A stretch of 64,000 nt of DNA. It comes from Panax quinquefolius. Lineage: Eukaryota > Streptophyta > Magnoliopsida > Apiales > Araliaceae. The notes beneath the pieces were generated by a model, which had not been told where the DNA came from, searched no databases, and saw nothing but the letters and a program-made list of their open reading frames with translations. The position numbers and the translations under genes are program-made. Below, piece after piece: positions 22,034-34,859 of the stretch. Numbering within the stretch: position 1 is the first letter of the stretch; the number at the start of each line of letters is the position of its first letter. The DNA lies in assembly GCA_020205615.1 (NCBI GenBank), contig CM035166.1:90635043-90699042 (forward strand), given 5' to 3'.

Positions 22034-24264
22034 AAAGCCCCCTCTTTCCTGGGAACTGCCTGGTTGTCATTATTGTGATTCTATAATATTATTTATGAAT
22101 AATTAATTATTGATTTATATGATAAGAAAATATTTATTTGATATGGATATAAATGATGGATTTATTTATTATATGTGGTTATAATTGAAGGATTTAATGT
22201 TGAGGTGTTTTATCAGTATTTTTGTCGGAATGGAGATATTAAAAATAAAATCAGTGTTCTTCAGCTATATTGCGTGAGTTATAAATTTTGATCCGACCGT
22301 TGGATCGTTGTAATTTTTGGATATGTTATACATATATAAGTTGAGTATATGTTCACAAATTTTGAACCGTTAAAAATGAGCGTATAATTTGTTATGAATT
22401 TTAAGAGGTGACTGATTCAGAAATTAGGTTATAAATGATTTTGGTGGAAAATTCTAGAATTGGTGGGCCCCACTTTTGGTTGGTGAGAAATGTGCTCAAT
22501 TGAATTTTCAAATGTGGTGGGTGGGAATATGTGAGGTAAAGCCATCGGGTTGCGAGTTAAATCTCTTTAGGCGCTAACATTTTCCTATAAATAGAGGGCT
22601 AAGTTAGAATTGAAAATCACGAAATAAGTTTTCTCTTTCTCTCTCTATATTATCGAAGCGTATTCTTGTGAGTATTTTGAGTATACTTTGAGTATTGTTA
22701 GGCAGTTGCAAGTTCCCTTCAAAGACTATATCCAGGTGTTTCAACTAAATCTTGTCTTTCGAGGTAAGGGATATTATTTTTTTTCGTAATGATATTATTT
22801 CTTCAATATCATTATCTTTGAAATATTAGTTGAAACTTTTTATCAAATTTGGAACTTTTTCATGTCTGGGGTTCTTATTCACGAGTTACTTATTCACGAG
22901 TTACTATTCATGAGTTACTATTCACAAGTTACTATTCACAGTACTATTCATGAAGCGTGAAGATGTTTTTTGTGGAATTTCTATCTTTTGTGTGTGAGTT
23001 ACTATTCACGATATCGACCTTGACTATTCACGATATCTGACTTTATTCACGAATACTGAGACTATTCATTAGAAAAATGAAAATTTTTCTTTTCGTCTAA
23101 AAATATCTATTCGGATACTAGCTTTGATTGTATCCATGTTTTGATCATTCTTGAATTTTACACCACTATGATTATTTTGAGGTATTTTGGATGTATAGAT
23201 TAGGAGTTATGGATTTTATGAGAAAAGACTATTTTAAAAGTAACTATTTATAACTCCTCATGCGGTTAACTCCAAAATTGATGAAATTTTTATTGAGAGT
23301 ACATCTATATAATATCGATTGTACTACTGTGAATTTCGGAATTTTTGGATAAAAGTACAATTTATGATAAATGTTTAAATATTAGGTGGTTTTATATATG
23401 AAAAATAGTAAATGAATTTTTAAAATTTCGAGAAAAATATATGTTCAATATGGGACTATTTTTATACTAAATCCCAGAAAAGAAATATTTTTAGAACTGA
23501 TTTGGTATTTTTCATGAAAATGTTCTAGTTATGAGTAAATGAATTAAATATGTTATGTGAAGTAAGAAAATTGGAAAATATGATTTATTGGCTTGAGAAT
23601 CATATATGAGATATATCTGATTTTTATGAGGGTTTTGGTTAATGATGATGAAATCTTATGAGTTTGGCATTTTAGATGATTAAATGCATTAATTATTAAA
23701 GTGTAAATAATTGGATTAAATTATTTATAAGTTTGAGAAATGATTAAAATATTATTATAATATTAATAATATTAGATTATGAGATTTCTAAGTGATTTAT
23801 AACATTTGGATTAAGGTGTTATAAATATGGATATGAATTTTATTATGAAACTTTATCTTTTCGTGTCGAGGTTACTATACGCATGTATCACGGGACTATA
23901 TGCGAATCACGGGTACTATTCACAACAAATTGGTTTCTTCTCGACCAAATTATCGTTGATTTATGAATTTTACTCTTGAAATTTAAAACCATGTTTTGAT
24001 TATATTATTTTTATATAACATTCTTATAACCCTAATGATGATATTTCTCTTTGACTTGAGTGTAAAGATGGGTAGATTATTGGTATGATCGTGACCATAG
24101 GTTCTCTTTGGCCAGTAGTGCAAAAGTTGAATTGTTGACTGGTATGATCATGACCATTGAATTTACAATTGAATATTTTTAGCTTAAGTGCAAAGGTGAA
24201 TTGATCAACATGGTTATAATTATTGTTATATAACTTCTGAAATGATTATGTATTTCTTTGATAT

Positions 24265-24690
24265 ATGAATATCTTTGGCTCGTTGTGCAAAGATGACCTG
24301 TTGTTGAATATCTTTAGCCTGTAGTGCAAAGATGAATTATTGATGAATATCTTTTGCTCGTAATGCAAAGATGACCTGTTGTTGAATATCTTTAGCCTGT
24401 AGTGCAAAGATGAATTATTGATGAATATCTTTTGCTCATAATGCAAAGATGACTGTTGTTGAATATCTTTTAGCTGTAGTGCAAAGATGAATTATTGATG
24501 AATATCTTTGGCTTGTAATGCAAAGATGTCCCGTTGTTGAATATCTTTGCGCCTGTAGTGCAAAGATGAATTATTGATGAATATCTTTGGCTTGTAATGC
24601 AAAGATGTCCCGTTGTTGAATATCTTTGCTTTGTAGTGTAAAGATGGCTGTTGATGAATATCTTTGGCCCGTGGTGCAAAGATGAATTTA
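24265..24690 (+). repeat. Hairpin array, 3' LTR of C
   Basis: About ten units of the atctttg...caaagat hairpin. Unit number and order differ from the 5' LTR array (10310-10830), which is about 100 bp longer, as expected for an unstable tandem array. Confidence 0.78.
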
Positions 24691-25180
24691 TTAGTATGAT
24701 TATGAGCAGGAGGCGTGATTTGGTATAACCATGATCTTTGATGTTTCGGTGTAAAGACAAGTGATGAAAATTATCTTCGTCCGGATGAGAAGAGAGAATT
24801 TAGAATCACAATTATGATTATGAGTTATTCATATGATTGTGGAAAGGCTGTTGATTGATGTTACGGGGATAAAATATTGTTGGTGGATTTTTAACATGGA
24901 GAAGACAATAGACTTTATAGTCTATTTGACTCTTCTAATGGATTGCTCGTTCATTGCAACTATGGTTGAAAAGTTTTATCATCTACCATATGTTCTAAAT
25001 CTCTGATTTATTACTGATGAAGACTATTGATAATTTATTTATCTTTAGTCATAATATTCTTTCTTGAGCTAGTTGTGCTCACCCTTTTGTTTCACAATTC
25101 CTTTCGGGTAATAAAAGTGTATTTGGGTCGGCGGGGATAGCGAGGGAATAGAGTGGTGGTCTATAGATGTTGAGGGTGAG

Positions 25181-25573
25181 GTGAATTTAACTTGGAAGGG
25201 TGTTTTGTCACTATCATACAAGATGTCTAATGACATACAAACTCGTGTTATCATAAGACATGGTTGTGCTCATCCACTTGCTGAGTATATTTACAAGCAC
25301 TACTTATATAATCTTGGTGTTTGTTTGGAGTATAATACCCAATTAGAGACAGTGGAGATAATGATATGTCAAGAGAAGACTCACCATTGGGAAGAATACG
25401 ATAGTAATCTTCTTGTTTTTCTTTGGGGTCTATTGGGTTGACCAAGGATAATTACGTGGCTATATGATATCTACCATAACCTAAAAGCATGGCCTCCCGT
25501 ATACGAAGGTTTTCTTGAGCACTTCCCAAAGATTCTAATTTCTAAAGCAGTTTTTGACTATACCTTTATGTAA
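25181..25573 (+). CDS. Unidentified LTR-embedded reading frame, copy in C
   Basis: I do not recognise this protein. The frame encodes about 130 residues ending DYTFM, with one internal TGA at 25439-25441. Notable blocks are MSNDIQTRVIIRHGCAHPLA, TVEIMICQEKTHHWEEYDSN and WPPVYEGFLEHFPKILIS. Homologous frames lie in LTR I (40608-41006, minus strand) and LTR D (51971-52337, plus strand), and no counterpart is in the LTRs of A, B, E, F or G. The copies differ at both silent and replacement positions, so I cannot claim selection. It may be a host gene segment picked up by an ancestor of C, D and I. Confidence 0.3.
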
Positions 25574-25752
25574 GGTGTCATTGTGACGTTCTGATCTGGT
25601 ATATATATTTGTATCCAAACTCACGGCATATGTGTTGTTGTATTTTGCACGACAATTGTTGTAATAAAGTTGTAGTTGTTTTCTGTACCATATATTTGGC
25701 GACTCAGAATGGGTTGGATGGAATGGACCTATTTTGGGGTCGTTACAAAAGA

Positions 25753-27416
25753 TAACATAATATAACATGAGGATGATGACAATGACATAGTAATTCAATA
25801 AAACAAGTTCAAGAATTATTTAATCCATGAATTATTAACGTCCAAATTGTCAACATGATCTTTGCTTTCAGAGAGTAAAATTCAATAATGATCGGAAGAA
25901 TATTTCCATGAAAAGATCTTTGGATGAAACGCAAATATCAAGGATATTCTACTAATTTCATGGAGTATAGAAGTCAAAGTTTTAATCAACCGGGTATAAT
26001 AAAGAATGGAATAACAAAAGAAATCACCATGCATGCAGTACTTGCATGCGTAAAGTTATTCCAACAGAATAATAATAAACGGAACCGGTCGGTGAAATTC
26101 ACACAACCATGGATGTTCCAATGAGAATAATAAAGATAGAACCGGATCCGGGTAAAACACACGGATAGGATATTCCAAAGAATGATAAAAGCGGAACCCG
26201 AATTAGGTGTAAAACACATGCAGGATGTTCCAACAGAATAATAAAAGCGGAACCGGTCAGGTGTAAAAAAACACATGCATATGATGTTCCAATGCGAATA
26301 ATAGAAGAATGTCACCAAGTATAGGGTAAACCGGCGTGATACAAAAGTTATTCCAACAGAATAATAAGCAATGGAATAACATAAGGATTTCACCAAGTAT
26401 AGGGTATGCCGCGTGATACAAAGTTATGTATAGGGTATGCCACTTTTACAAAAGTTATTCCAATGGAATGATAATGAATGGAATAATGAAGTTCTCTTCA
26501 AGAAGAAGAAAGAATAACACCCTTAAGTAAAAAGAACCTGAATATAGAAGTAGAAGTGAAGTAGAGAATACTCTTCTTCTTTCTATAATTTTCTCTCTAT
26601 AGCTTCTCTCTATAATTTCTCTCTAGAGTTTCAATGAATTAAGTAAGAAAATAATGAAGGAATGAGCTTCTATTTATAGGAAAATGGAATGCATAAGAAT
26701 TAATCCATGAGCGTCCAGATTGATTTACTTTAATCGACGGTCCATATTTAAAGAAAAATCTTTTAAATAAAATAAAATATATTCTATTTATATAAAAACA
26801 TTTTACTATGCAAACACTATGCAATACTATGCAAAAACTTTATGCAAAACACTATGCAACACTATGCATAATAAAATATAATATATTCTATTTATAGAAT
26901 AACTTTAATAAAGTATTCTATTTTATATAAAAGATGTTTACATTTTATTACGTTAATAATACTGAATAAAACAAAAGCGTCATTATCATTATAATAATTC
27001 ATATTATTAATAAATGATAATAATGGAATCAAACGTGGTGACTTCTCACATAAGCATTAATAATCAATCTGGTAATGCTTACTATGCAACCACACGTATT
27101 CATCGTACTTTTACTACCGAGTAGTTCAACAAGAACTACGGTAAAACTTCCGCCGTTATTTCAATAAAATATTTTTGTCGTTTTCTCAATCAAACAATAA
27201 TTACATTGTAGGGTCCACCAATGATTGAGTAGTTATGCGAATATTCCTTGCTAAACCTAATATTCCCCAACCAATCGAATATAATATAACCACTTGCATA
27301 CTTTGCAAAATTTATAAATCTACCCATAACTATAATATTATCTCAAATTCACACTATAATATTAAAAATTATTTCGACTAAATTTATATCTTTATTGATA
27401 AAATCGGGGTCTCACA
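25753..27416 (-). repeat. 3' LTR of B, inner piece
   Basis: Resumes at taacataatataaca after the right aaaga copy and aligns with 31870-33522. It has a ttattcca hairpin array (26000-26490) and minus-strand TATA box (26670-26678). The segment around 26960-27060 lacks the conserved hairpin block that is present in the LTRs of A. Confidence 0.85.
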
Positions 27417-27495
27417 ATCTCCCCTCCTTATGGAATTTAAGCCCTCGAAATTTAGGGTACGATACTGGTATGATAAAGAGGCGAGGATACCTTGA
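27417..27495 (-). pseudogene. Element B polypurine tract and chromodomain tail
   Basis: On the minus strand the tail of the polyprotein (RYPRLFIIP-like) runs into aaggaggggagat and the 3' LTR. Homology to A stops at about 27495. Confidence 0.65.
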
Positions 27496-29850
27496 ATACC
27501 TTTATCGTTGAAAATATTAAATTCATCTTTGTAATCCTTTAAAGATATTCATTAACAATTCATCTTTGCACTCTGGGCCAAAGATATTTATTAACAATTC
27601 ATCTTTGCACTTCTGTGCCAAAGATATATAAGCTGTAAAAAATAATATCTTGATACTCGACAATAGTATCACAACCATGAATTATCCATGCACCTTCTTG
27701 GCTAAGGATATTCGTGTTTTCAATTACGGTCATGATTATCTTAGAATAATCCGTGGTCATAATCATACCAAGTCTATCAATGCACTACGACCAAAGATGA
27801 CTTTTACCACATCCATGAATTAATATTTCATTCTTTGAGACTCAAATTTCAATAATTAATCCATATCATCGAATCATCCCCGCACTACGGAAGAGGATAT
27901 TCATTAGTATCACGACCACAAATTATCCATACTACTTACCAAAGATAATTGTGTATTCATTAGTATCACGACCACAAATTATCCAAGCACTACTACCAAA
28001 AGATAATTGTGTATTCATTAGTATCACGACCATAAATTATCCATGCACTACTACCAAAGATAATCGTGTATTCATTAAGTATCACGACCACAAATTATCC
28101 ATGCACTACTACCAAAGATAATTGTGTATTCATTAGTATCACGACCACAAATTATCCATGCACTACTACCAAAGATAATCGTGTATTCATTAGTATCACG
28201 ACCACAAATTATCCATGCACTACTACCAAAGATAATTGTGTATTCATTAGTATCACGACCACAAATTATCCATACTACTACTACCAAAGATAATTGTGTA
28301 TTCATTAGATATCACGCGACCACAAATTATCCATGCACTACTACCAAAGATAATTGTGTATTCATTAGTATCACGACCACAAATTATCCATGCACTACGG
28401 CCAAAGATAATTGTGTATTCATTAGTATCACAACCACAAATTATCCATGCACTACGGCCAAAGATAATTGTGTATTCATTAGTATCACGACCACAAATTA
28501 TCCATGCACTACGGCCAAAGATAATTGTGTATTCATTTACGGTTATGATTATACAAGAATAATCCGTGGTCATAATCATACCAAGTCCATCTATGCACTT
28601 ACAGCCACAGATGACTTTCAACATAATATAAACATGAGGATAATGATATAAAGAATCAATCAAATGAGATAAAGGATAAATATTAAACATTTATAATATA
28701 ATTTATCCAGGATTCAAGAATATCCCCATGTTATCAATCACTTAATAATCTCATAATCTAATAACATTAATATTATAATAATATTTTAATCACTTCTTAA
28801 ATTTATAAACAATTTATCTCAATTGTTTACGCTTTACCATATAATGCATTTAATCATTCAAAAATGCCATACTCATAAAATATCATCACCAATTATCAAA
28901 TCCCTCATCAAAAAAAAATATGCATATACTCTATATAGGATTCTCTAGCCATAAAATCCTATTTTCAACTTTGTTACTTCACATAACATATTTAACTCAT
29001 ATGTTCGTAACTAAACTATTTTCATGAAAAATACCAAATTAGTCCCAAAAATATTTCTTTTCTGGGATTTAGCATAATATAGTCCCATAATGAAAATATA
29101 TTTTTCTCGGAATTTTTAAAATTCATTTACTATTTTTCAAAAATCAATTTCTAATTAATTTCTTAAGAAATTAGCTACCTCAAGTTTAACTCCAAAAATT
29201 CCCAAATCTTGGCAGGATCTTACACATGTTAACGTGAGCTTCTAGTTTAAATTTCATGGTCATCGGAGTTATAGAACTCCGGTTATAGCGTTTTTCGTCG
29301 GAAAAACCTAAATATTGAAATAGTCATAACTTGCTCATTTTAAGTCAGAATGAGCTCATTTTTGGACAGGAGGTACTTTATACCATATACCTTCATGTCC
29401 CAAAAGGCCAGAATTTTTCTCATAATTTAAGTGGCCGAAACAGTCCCTTAAAGTTTCTGGGCAGTAGCATTTTCGAAATTTACAGCTTTGGCCTCCTTTG
29501 CTAAAATCAGTCCACACAAAAATCTACAACACCTTTTCTAGTAATTCCACTTGGATTAGTTAGGTAACTCATAGATATAACTCTAGGACTTGACCACATT
29601 CAAAAATTCAAAATATAATAAGAGATATGGTCAATTAAATTTCATGTTACGTTTTTCACCAAAATCTGATTTTCCACTCTTTGTGATTTCTAAGAAACTT
29701 TCATGTTTTTACATACTAACCAACATAACTCATCATAAAACTTACTAATACCACGAATACCCATGATTTTCATTATTCCAATGCTTTTATTATGACTTTC
29801 ATCATAAACCACGTAAACTGTTCATTTAGTTGAAGAAATATTTGAGGGTT
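27496..29850 (-). repeat. LTR-derived DNA replacing pol in element B
   Basis: The left part has atctttg-type hairpin units and a 57-bp tandem array (27905-28541). The right part, up to about 29200, matches the AT-rich middle of the long LTR of C in reverse complement (for example the segment with taataacattaatattataataat). 29200-29850 is noncoding sequence with no counterpart in the LTR of C that I can see. No LTR ends (tg...ca) or TSD mark its borders, so it is a fragment placed by recombination or an insertion later trimmed. It occupies the place of RT, RNase H and integrase. Confidence 0.6.
27905..28541 (-). repeat. 57-bp tandem repeat array, about 11 copies
   Basis: Units of the form gcactactaccaaagataa then ttgtgtattcattagtatca then cgaccacaaattatccat, repeated with few changes. 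Because 57 is divisible by three, all copies keep the same frames, which makes long open frames on both strands that are not genes. Related units appear singly at 38690-38760 and 4370-4440. Confidence 0.85.
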
Positions 29851-29854
29851 TAAG

Positions 29855-30925
29855 AAATGGGTTTTTTGTACTGGGGTCAATACAAAATTCGATTTCACGC
29901 TCTAGGGTAGGCTAGGAAATCTTCAAGAATACGTCAAGAAATTTATTAATGATAGAAATATCATTCAAAACTGTTACTCTTATCCAAGACTTGGATAGTA
30001 CGTCACATTGATACCAACTGTGACTTCTATCCCTTAACCTAGATAGCACCTCACAATGATACCTATAAACTTGCCATCTTCATTCACGATGTCGCCACTG
30101 AAAAGTCCGGCCGTTGCATTCCATACAAGGAAGTCAACAACGAAAGGTTCGGGGCTCTTTACTTATGGCTTGATATGACAATAATTGACTTTAGTAGTTT
30201 GGTTACTTGAATTCGCACAACAAGTTGGTTATGAATATAAAAGCTAACAACCTTACGAAAAGAATGATGAGTAGTTAACCAATTGATTCCTAAAATCCCA
30301 TCAAAGGCAAATATTTTCAAAAAGATAAGATCGACAAGTAACATGAAAATGTTTATTTGAACCAAACAAGATTTAAAAATAGTAGAGGTAACGAAGACTC
30401 CTACTAACGAAGTTTCAACCAATAAGTCAAAGTCTAACTTCTCCGGAGTCAAATTTAAATGTTGAACGCAAGCAAGCGAGATAAAATAATGGGTAGAACC
30501 GGTATCTTATAAGGTATAGACTTCGCAAGAATTTATAATTAACTAACCCGTGCTAACTTCGTTCGAGTCACTTGCTTTTTAAGAAGTCATGAAAAACGCT
30601 CTTCATGAAACCACCGACTTTGTTTTATCCGTATCCGCCTTTGGTGCCACCGTCCCAGCTGGACTTGACTTTGGTGCACGACAAAATCGAGCTAAATGAC
30701 CTTCTCTTCTTGAAATTTCCACTTCTATTATCTTGGCCATGATTACCACCGAAGTGGTTACCATTCTTGGCATGATAATTTCTCCCACGATGGTCATCAT
30801 TGTTAGATGGTCGTCTATCACGCGGTATGATTATTATTGTTGTTGGTGGTCGTTACCTTTTGGTTGAGTGACTCATTATCGCGCTCCAATAACCGAGCCC
30901 TATTCACAACATCTAAATACAAACA
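29855..30925 (-). pseudogene. Element B protease and Gag zinc-knuckle remnant
   Basis: Minus strand, from high to low coordinate: a knuckle fragment REGHLARFCRAPKSS (about 30670), then the protease with DTGSTHYFIS (about 30490-30510, catalytic D-T-G intact but preceded by TAA), the EKLDFDLLVET block, and ILGINWLTTHH. About 180 bp (29978-30158) of unrelated DNA interrupt the reading, containing a copy of the ggtatcattgtgaggt module. Homology resumes at 29855-29975 with the protease-RT linker. The N-terminal part of gag is deleted, since 30925 joins directly to the 5' leader. Confidence 0.7.
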
Positions 30926-31084
30926 ACGTCACAAAACAAGGGTTAATTAACATGCAACATATTATCACTATACTACTCGTGAGACCAATCAAATACCAAA
31001 TAAACTTAGGTAGGTCATACTAGCGAAGGAATTCCCGTCTCTCCCCTCCTAGTTCTTATCTCGCATCTTAGCGGGGATCATATC

Positions 31085-31102
31085 CTAAGCTCGATATACC
31101 AA
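31085..31102 (-). other. Primer-binding site of B
   Basis: The minus strand reads ttggtatatcgagcttagg from the LTR end, an altered form of the initiator-Met consensus, followed by the gag leader shared with A. Confidence 0.6.
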
Positions 31103-33522
31103 TGTGGCGCCCCAAAATTAGGTAGGTATCGCCACCCATCTTGGGTCGCCACTTACATGGTACATAAATTCAAATACAACTTACTAATATAACTATCGTG
31201 GTACAATACGACATAAAAGCATGTGAGTTTGAATACAAATATTGTCTACTAGATATTATACAAACTCAAAAGGAGTCCTCATTACAACTATTATCACACT
31301 ATTTCACGAATAGTGAGGACTACTAATGCTATCCTCTGGACCATTACTTCGTTCCCCGACTCGTCCCGGCTATGTTCTCATTTCACGAAGAAACGGTGAA
31401 AGAAAAGGTGAGCTCAACTAGCCCAAGAAGAAATATTATGACTAAGATAATGCGAGAATAAATTATCATTAGCCTTCAACGATGTTAAAGCGATAAAATA
31501 CAATAGACAACCGGTTTAAGCTGCGGCGGAATAAGCAATCCATTAAAAGAGTCAAGTAGAGAATAAAGTCTACTATCTTTTAGGTTTTAAAAGGTTTTCA
31601 TCAATTTTTATCATTTGACTCACTTAATAATAAACCACCACATCTAATCATCCCCTACTACCACGGTTAAGGATTTTCATCAAATTATCAATGGTCATGA
31701 CTATACCGAATCACCCCCGGTCATAATCATACCAAAAACTATCCATCATCGCTTGCATTTACGTGCCACCGAGGACTTTTGTCACATCATTTATATCAAG
31801 TCATGATTATCTTAGAATGATCCCTGGTCATAATCATACTAAGTTCATCTATACACGTAAGCCAAAGATAACATAACATAACATGAGGATGATGACAATG
31901 ACATAGTAATTCAATAAAACAAGTTCAAGAATTATTTAATCCATGAATTATTAACGCCCAAATTGTCAACATGATCTTTTTTCAGAGAGTAAAATTCAAT
32001 AATGATCGGAAGAATATTTCCATGAAAAGATCTTTGGATGAAACGCAAATATCAAGGATATTCTACTAATTTCATGGAGTATAGAAGTCAAAGTTTTAAT
32101 CAACTGGGTATAATAAAGAATGGAATAACAAAAGAAATCACCATGCATGCGGTGCTTAGCGCCAGACAAAGTTATTCCAATGTAATAATAATAACGGAAC
32201 TGTGTCGGTGAAATTCACACCGATGAGGATGTTCCAAATGAGAATAATAAAGATGGAACCAGGATCGATGTAAAACACAAAGATAGGATATTCCAGCAGA
32301 ATGATAAAGACGGAACCAGTCCGTCGGTAAAACACACGCATGAGGATGTTCCAATGAGAATAATAAAAGCGGAACCGGTCCGGTAAAAAACACACGAGCA
32401 GGATGTTCCAATGAGTAATAATAGAAGAATGTCACCAAGTATAGGGTAAACCGCGTATAAAAGTTATTCCAATGAGAATAATAAGCAATGGAATAACATA
32501 AGGATTTCACCAAGTATAGGGTATGCAGCATATCAAAAGTTATGTATAGGGTATGCCACTTTTTACGAGTTATTCCAACAGAATGATAATGAATGGAATA
32601 ATGTAAGTTCTCTTCAAGAAGAAAGAATAACACCCTTACTACTAGTAAAAGAACCTGAATATAGAAGTAGTGAAGTAGCGAGAATACTCTTCTTCTTTCT
32701 ATAATTTTCTCTCTATAGCTTCTCTCTATAATTTTCTCTAGAGTTTCAATGAATTCGTAAGAAAATAATGAAGGAATGAGCTTCTATTTATAGGAAAATG
32801 GAATGCATAGTAACTAATCCATGAACGGTCCAGATTGATTTACTTTAATCTGACGGTCCATATTTAAAGAAAAATCTTTTAAATAAAATAAAATATATTC
32901 TATTTATATAAAAACATTTTACTATGCAAACACTATGCAATACTATGCAAAACACTATGCAAAACACTATGCAACACTATGCATAATAAAATATAATATA
33001 TTCTATTTATAGAATAACTTTAATAAAGTATTCTATTTTATATAAAAGATGTTTACATTTTATTACGTTAATAATATGAATAAAACAAAACGTCATTATC
33101 GCATTATAATAATTCATATTATTAATCGACAATAATGGAATCAAACCGAGTGACTTCTCACATAAGCATCAATAATCAATACCGGTAGTGCTACTATGCA
33201 ACCACACGACATCGCATTTTTTTACTACCGAGTAGTTCAACAAGAACCACGGTAAAACTTCCGCGTTATTTCAATAAAATATTTTATGCGTTTTCTCAAT
33301 CAAACAATAATTACGCTAGGGTCCACCAATGATTGAGTAGTTGTATAATATTCCCGCTAAACCGAATATTCCCACCAATCGAATATAATATAACCACTTG
33401 CATACTTTGCAAAATTTATAAATACTACCCACAACTATAATATTATCTCAAATTCACACTATAATATTAAAAATTATTTCAACTAAATTTAAATCTTTAT
33501 TGATAAAATCTGGGGTCTCACA
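31103..33522 (-). repeat. 5' LTR of B (2,420 bp)
   Basis: Complete LTR, TATA box at 32784-32792 (minus strand) and a ttattcca/tggaataa hairpin array (32120-32610). Where A has the conserved hairpin block, B jumps from the attaatcga region directly to caataatggaatc (about 33110-33135), as in its other LTR. Confidence 0.88.
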
Positions 33523-33660
33523 AACTTCTTCATACGTCAAATCTTCCGCTATTTCGTCTGGTTCTAACTTAATAATGTGGTTCGGGTCTTCCACATATTT
33601 ACGTAACATGGATATGTGAAAAACGTTATGAACACGAGACATACTTAGCGGTAAAAGCGA
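33523..33660 (-). pseudogene. Element A integrase C-terminal region (first half)
   Basis: The minus strand encodes MSRVHNVFHISMLRKYVEDP and DEIAEDLTYEE, the conserved stretch between the integrase core and chromodomain in this lineage. The frame is cut by the TSD aactt of element B, and the remainder lies at 6464-6668. Confidence 0.8.
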
Positions 33661-33869
33661 AGTTTATAGCCACGCAGTTCCTACTCAATCGAGGATTAAA
33701 ATGGGTAGATGAATCGAGGATTGAGCTTTCTCTCTTTCCAAATCTCGTAATTCCTTTCCATGGAGCAACACGTAACAACACATGATCTCCTATATCGAAT
33801 TCCATGTCCTTTCGATGAAGATCAGCATAACTCTTTTGTCGATCTTGTGAGGTTTTTAAAAGTTATCGG

Positions 33870-34780
33870 ATCGTTTGAATCTTTTTCGTAGTCATACGTA
33901 CCAACTCCGGTCCCAACAACGTTGCTTCACCCACCTCATCCCAGCATACTGGAGAACGACACTTTCTTCCATACAATGCTTCGAATGGAGCCAAGCCAAT
34001 ACTTGTTTGATAGCTGTTGTTGTAGGAAAACTCCACCAATGGTAAGAACTTGTCCCAACTTCCCTTGAAGTCAAGGACACAGAGTCTTAATAGATCTTCA
34101 AGAGTTTGAATCGTCCTCTCCGACTGCCCATCTGTTTAAGGATGATATGCTAAGCTAAATCGTAAATCCGTGCCTATAGCTTTTTGCAAACTAACCCAAA
34201 ATCTTGATGTGAATCTTGGGTCTCGATCAGAAACAATGGATACTGGCATACCATGCAATCTTACAATCTTGTTTATGTATATACGAGCAAGACGTTCAAG
34301 TGTATAAGTTTCTCGTATCAGTAAGAAATGAGCAGACTTGGTCAATCTATCAACAATGACCCAAATCACATCTATGCCTTGAGAAGCCTTGGGAAGACCA
34401 ATAACGAAATCTATGGTAATGTGCTCCGACTTCCATTCTGGAATTTCAAGTGGTTGCAATGGAACTTTTGGTACTTGATGCTCCGCCTTGACTCGTTGAC
34501 AAGTTAGACACCTTGAGATAAATAACGATATCTCTCTCTTCATATTGCTCCACCAAAATGTATGACGAAGATCACGATACATTTTGGTACTCCCAGGATG
34601 GATTGCAAACGATGTGTTGTGCGCCTCCATCATGATTTTATACTTTAAATCGAGATTGTTAGGAACACAAAGTCCGGAGTTGACTCAAGTATTCCTTCTT
34701 CATCTATTCTTGCTTCCTAAGATAGCACCTTCTTGCACTTTCTTCCTCATACGCATCGGCCTGTGTCCGTAGGCTTGAAG
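33870..34780 (-). pseudogene. Element A integrase core
   Basis: Integrase joins retrotransposon cDNA to host DNA. The minus strand shows the zinc-binding end (CLTCQRVKAEH), then ITIDFVIGLP with the first catalytic Asp, VSIVSDRDPRFTSRFW with the second, and after an in-frame stop the segment with the catalytic Glu. The stop, at about 34136-34138, is a TAA in the YHP-TDG junction where CAA is expected. Downstream motifs (LYGRKCRSP and [15 protein letters not shown]) are intact to about 33870, after which the frame breaks. Confidence 0.82.
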
Positions 34781-34859
34781 CGATTTTAACTTTATCGATT
34801 AAAGTCGGTTCTACTCGTATATTCGCCATCATCACATGGGTCCTGAGTCTTTAACTCTA

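Larger units (their letters stand above)
7427..25747 (+). mobile_element. Element C: deletion derivative with about 4.4-kb LTRs
   Basis: Exact TSD aaaga (7422-7426 and 25748-25752) inside the 3' LTR of B. The 5' LTR is 7427-11004 plus 20808-21041, split by element E. The 3' LTR is 21377-25747 (4,371 bp). Only 335 bp lie between the LTRs: an initiator-Met-type primer site and leader joined directly to the last codons of the chromodomain and the polypurine tract. No gag, protease, RT or integrase remains. C could only have moved with proteins from a related element. The very long LTRs and noncoding interior resemble large retrotransposon derivatives (LARDs), except that the LTRs, not the interior, hold the length. 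Confidence 0.88.
21377..25747 (+). repeat. 3' LTR of C (4,371 bp, complete)
   Basis: The longest uninterrupted LTR in the window. In order: GAATATTC motifs (21520-21570), hairpin 22010-22033, TATA box 22586-22594, donor-like gaggtaaggg about 22762, 12-mer array 22870-22950, long AT-rich section, hairpin array 24265-24690, an unidentified reading frame 25181-25573, and the end ggggtcgttaca. Confidence 0.9.
6669..33522 (-). mobile_element. Element B: chromovirus on the minus strand with gutted pol
   Basis: TSD aactt (6664-6668 and 33523-33527) falls inside the chromodomain coding region of element A, and removing B restores A's order. B has a 3' LTR (6669-7426 plus 25753-27416, 2,422 bp after removal of element C), a 5' LTR (31103-33522, 2,420 bp), a primer site, gag zinc-knuckle and protease remnants, and a chromodomain tail. 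RT, RNase H and most of integrase are replaced by LTR-like DNA (27496-29850). The near-equal LTR lengths support a single insertion. Both LTRs lack the hairpin block conserved in the other elements. Confidence 0.88.

Noticed and set aside
26000..26400. Open frame of 136 codons on the minus strand
   Set aside because: It lies in the ttattcca hairpin array of the LTR of B, has repeating composition, and the equivalent frames in sister LTRs differ in phase.
28066..28690. Overlapping long open frames on both strands with repeating peptide sequence
   Set aside because: They are products of the 57-bp tandem repeat, whose length is a multiple of three; all frames without a stop in one unit stay open. 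No gene features.
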